This document shows positions 63,717 through 64,000 of a stretch of 64,000 bases of DNA, piece by piece. The position numbers were made by a program, and so were the translations under genes. The stretch is taken from contig JAHFWL010000248.1 in NCBI GenBank assembly GCA_021292165.1, forward strand, positions 124,001 to 188,000, written 5' to 3'. Numbering within the stretch: the first letter of the stretch is position 1; every line of letters begins with the position of its first letter. The notes beneath the pieces were generated by a model. The model did not search any database. It saw only the letters and a program-made list of their open reading frames with translations, and was not told where the DNA came from. Source of the DNA: Shinisaurus crocodilurus. Lineage: Eukaryota; Chordata; Lepidosauria; Squamata; Shinisauridae.

Positions 63717-64000
63717 ATGAATGAATGTGTTACATTGTTTTAAAATAATGCAAGTAAACACCTTGGCTTTGTTGTTATATTCTGCCATTTTGAAAGAATG
63801 ATTTAAAATATGACCTGTTTCTTCAAAGCAAGAAATAAAGTGCTGAGGAATGAGGTGCTTTGATAAATTGTCCTAGAAGGATTCTAGTGTAGAAAACTAT
63901 GCTAGAGCATGTCAGGCAGAACACTAAGCAGAGGGAACTTTCAATGTGCAGAGTGCTGAAGCAACACAGACCCAGGGGACTATACCACATGCTTTTACTA

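Larger units (their letters stand above)
63250..64000 (+). other. VEZT: Start of VEZT intron 10
   Basis: Intron sequence to the window edge. It contains a palindromic MITE (63503-63589) and an L2 3'-end fragment (63658-63716). No exon was seen. Confidence 0.85.

Noticed and set aside
1..64000. CRISPR arrays, bacterial operons, prophage or plasmid features
   Set aside because: The window is intron-rich vertebrate DNA; none of these signals is present.

Overview
This is vertebrate nuclear DNA, most likely from a lepidosaur (squamate-type) reptile. The evidence is CR1 and L2 non-LTR retrotransposons, MIR-type and tRNA-headed SINEs, a 5S-rRNA-headed SINE with a CR1 tail, and many short hAT elements with 8-bp target duplications. 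Coding DNA is sparse and split by GT-AG introns, plus one AT-AC intron. The species assignment is inference from repeat content.

The host locus is the FGD6-VEZT head-to-head pair. About 10.0-11.1 kb is a GC-rich, CpG-island-like bidirectional promoter with two ZNF143/THAP11-like motifs. To its left, on the minus strand, is the 13-nt first coding exon of FGD6 (10291-10303); everything from 1 to 10290 would be FGD6 intron 1. To its right, on the plus strand, VEZT (vezatin, an adherens-junction membrane protein) runs from 10882 past the window's end. Ten coding exons join without a frameshift into 543 codons ending at ...PIPEEQ; the human protein is about 780 residues, so the last third lies beyond 64 kb. 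VEZT intron 6 (52508-55458) has textbook U12-type AT-AC splice sites.

VEZT intron 1 (10918-28230) holds two well-formed coding-like exons (20406-20527 and 21279-21324) in compatible phases, with a possible terminal exon and AATAAA near 22.16-22.26 kb. They match no VEZT exon I know and are either an alternative short isoform or a small nested gene. They are the most interesting unexplained signal here.

The rest is intron filled with mobile DNA: CR1 at 5.6, 13-15, 44.9-46.9 and 58.5-59.1 kb; L2 at 13.4-14.5, 32.6-32.9, 34.6-35.0, 49.3-49.8, 50.4-52.0, 55.2 and 63.7 kb; six 5S-CR1 SINEs; MIR and tRNA SINEs; at least eleven hAT-type elements, several with perfect 8-bp duplications; a pogo-like element; an endogenous-retrovirus-like solo LTR (37707-38685) with 80-bp internal repeats; and a fold-back DNA element family at 30.5-31.8 and 59.5-60.9 kb containing a nearly perfect 143-bp inverted repeat. 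No other intact host gene was recognised.
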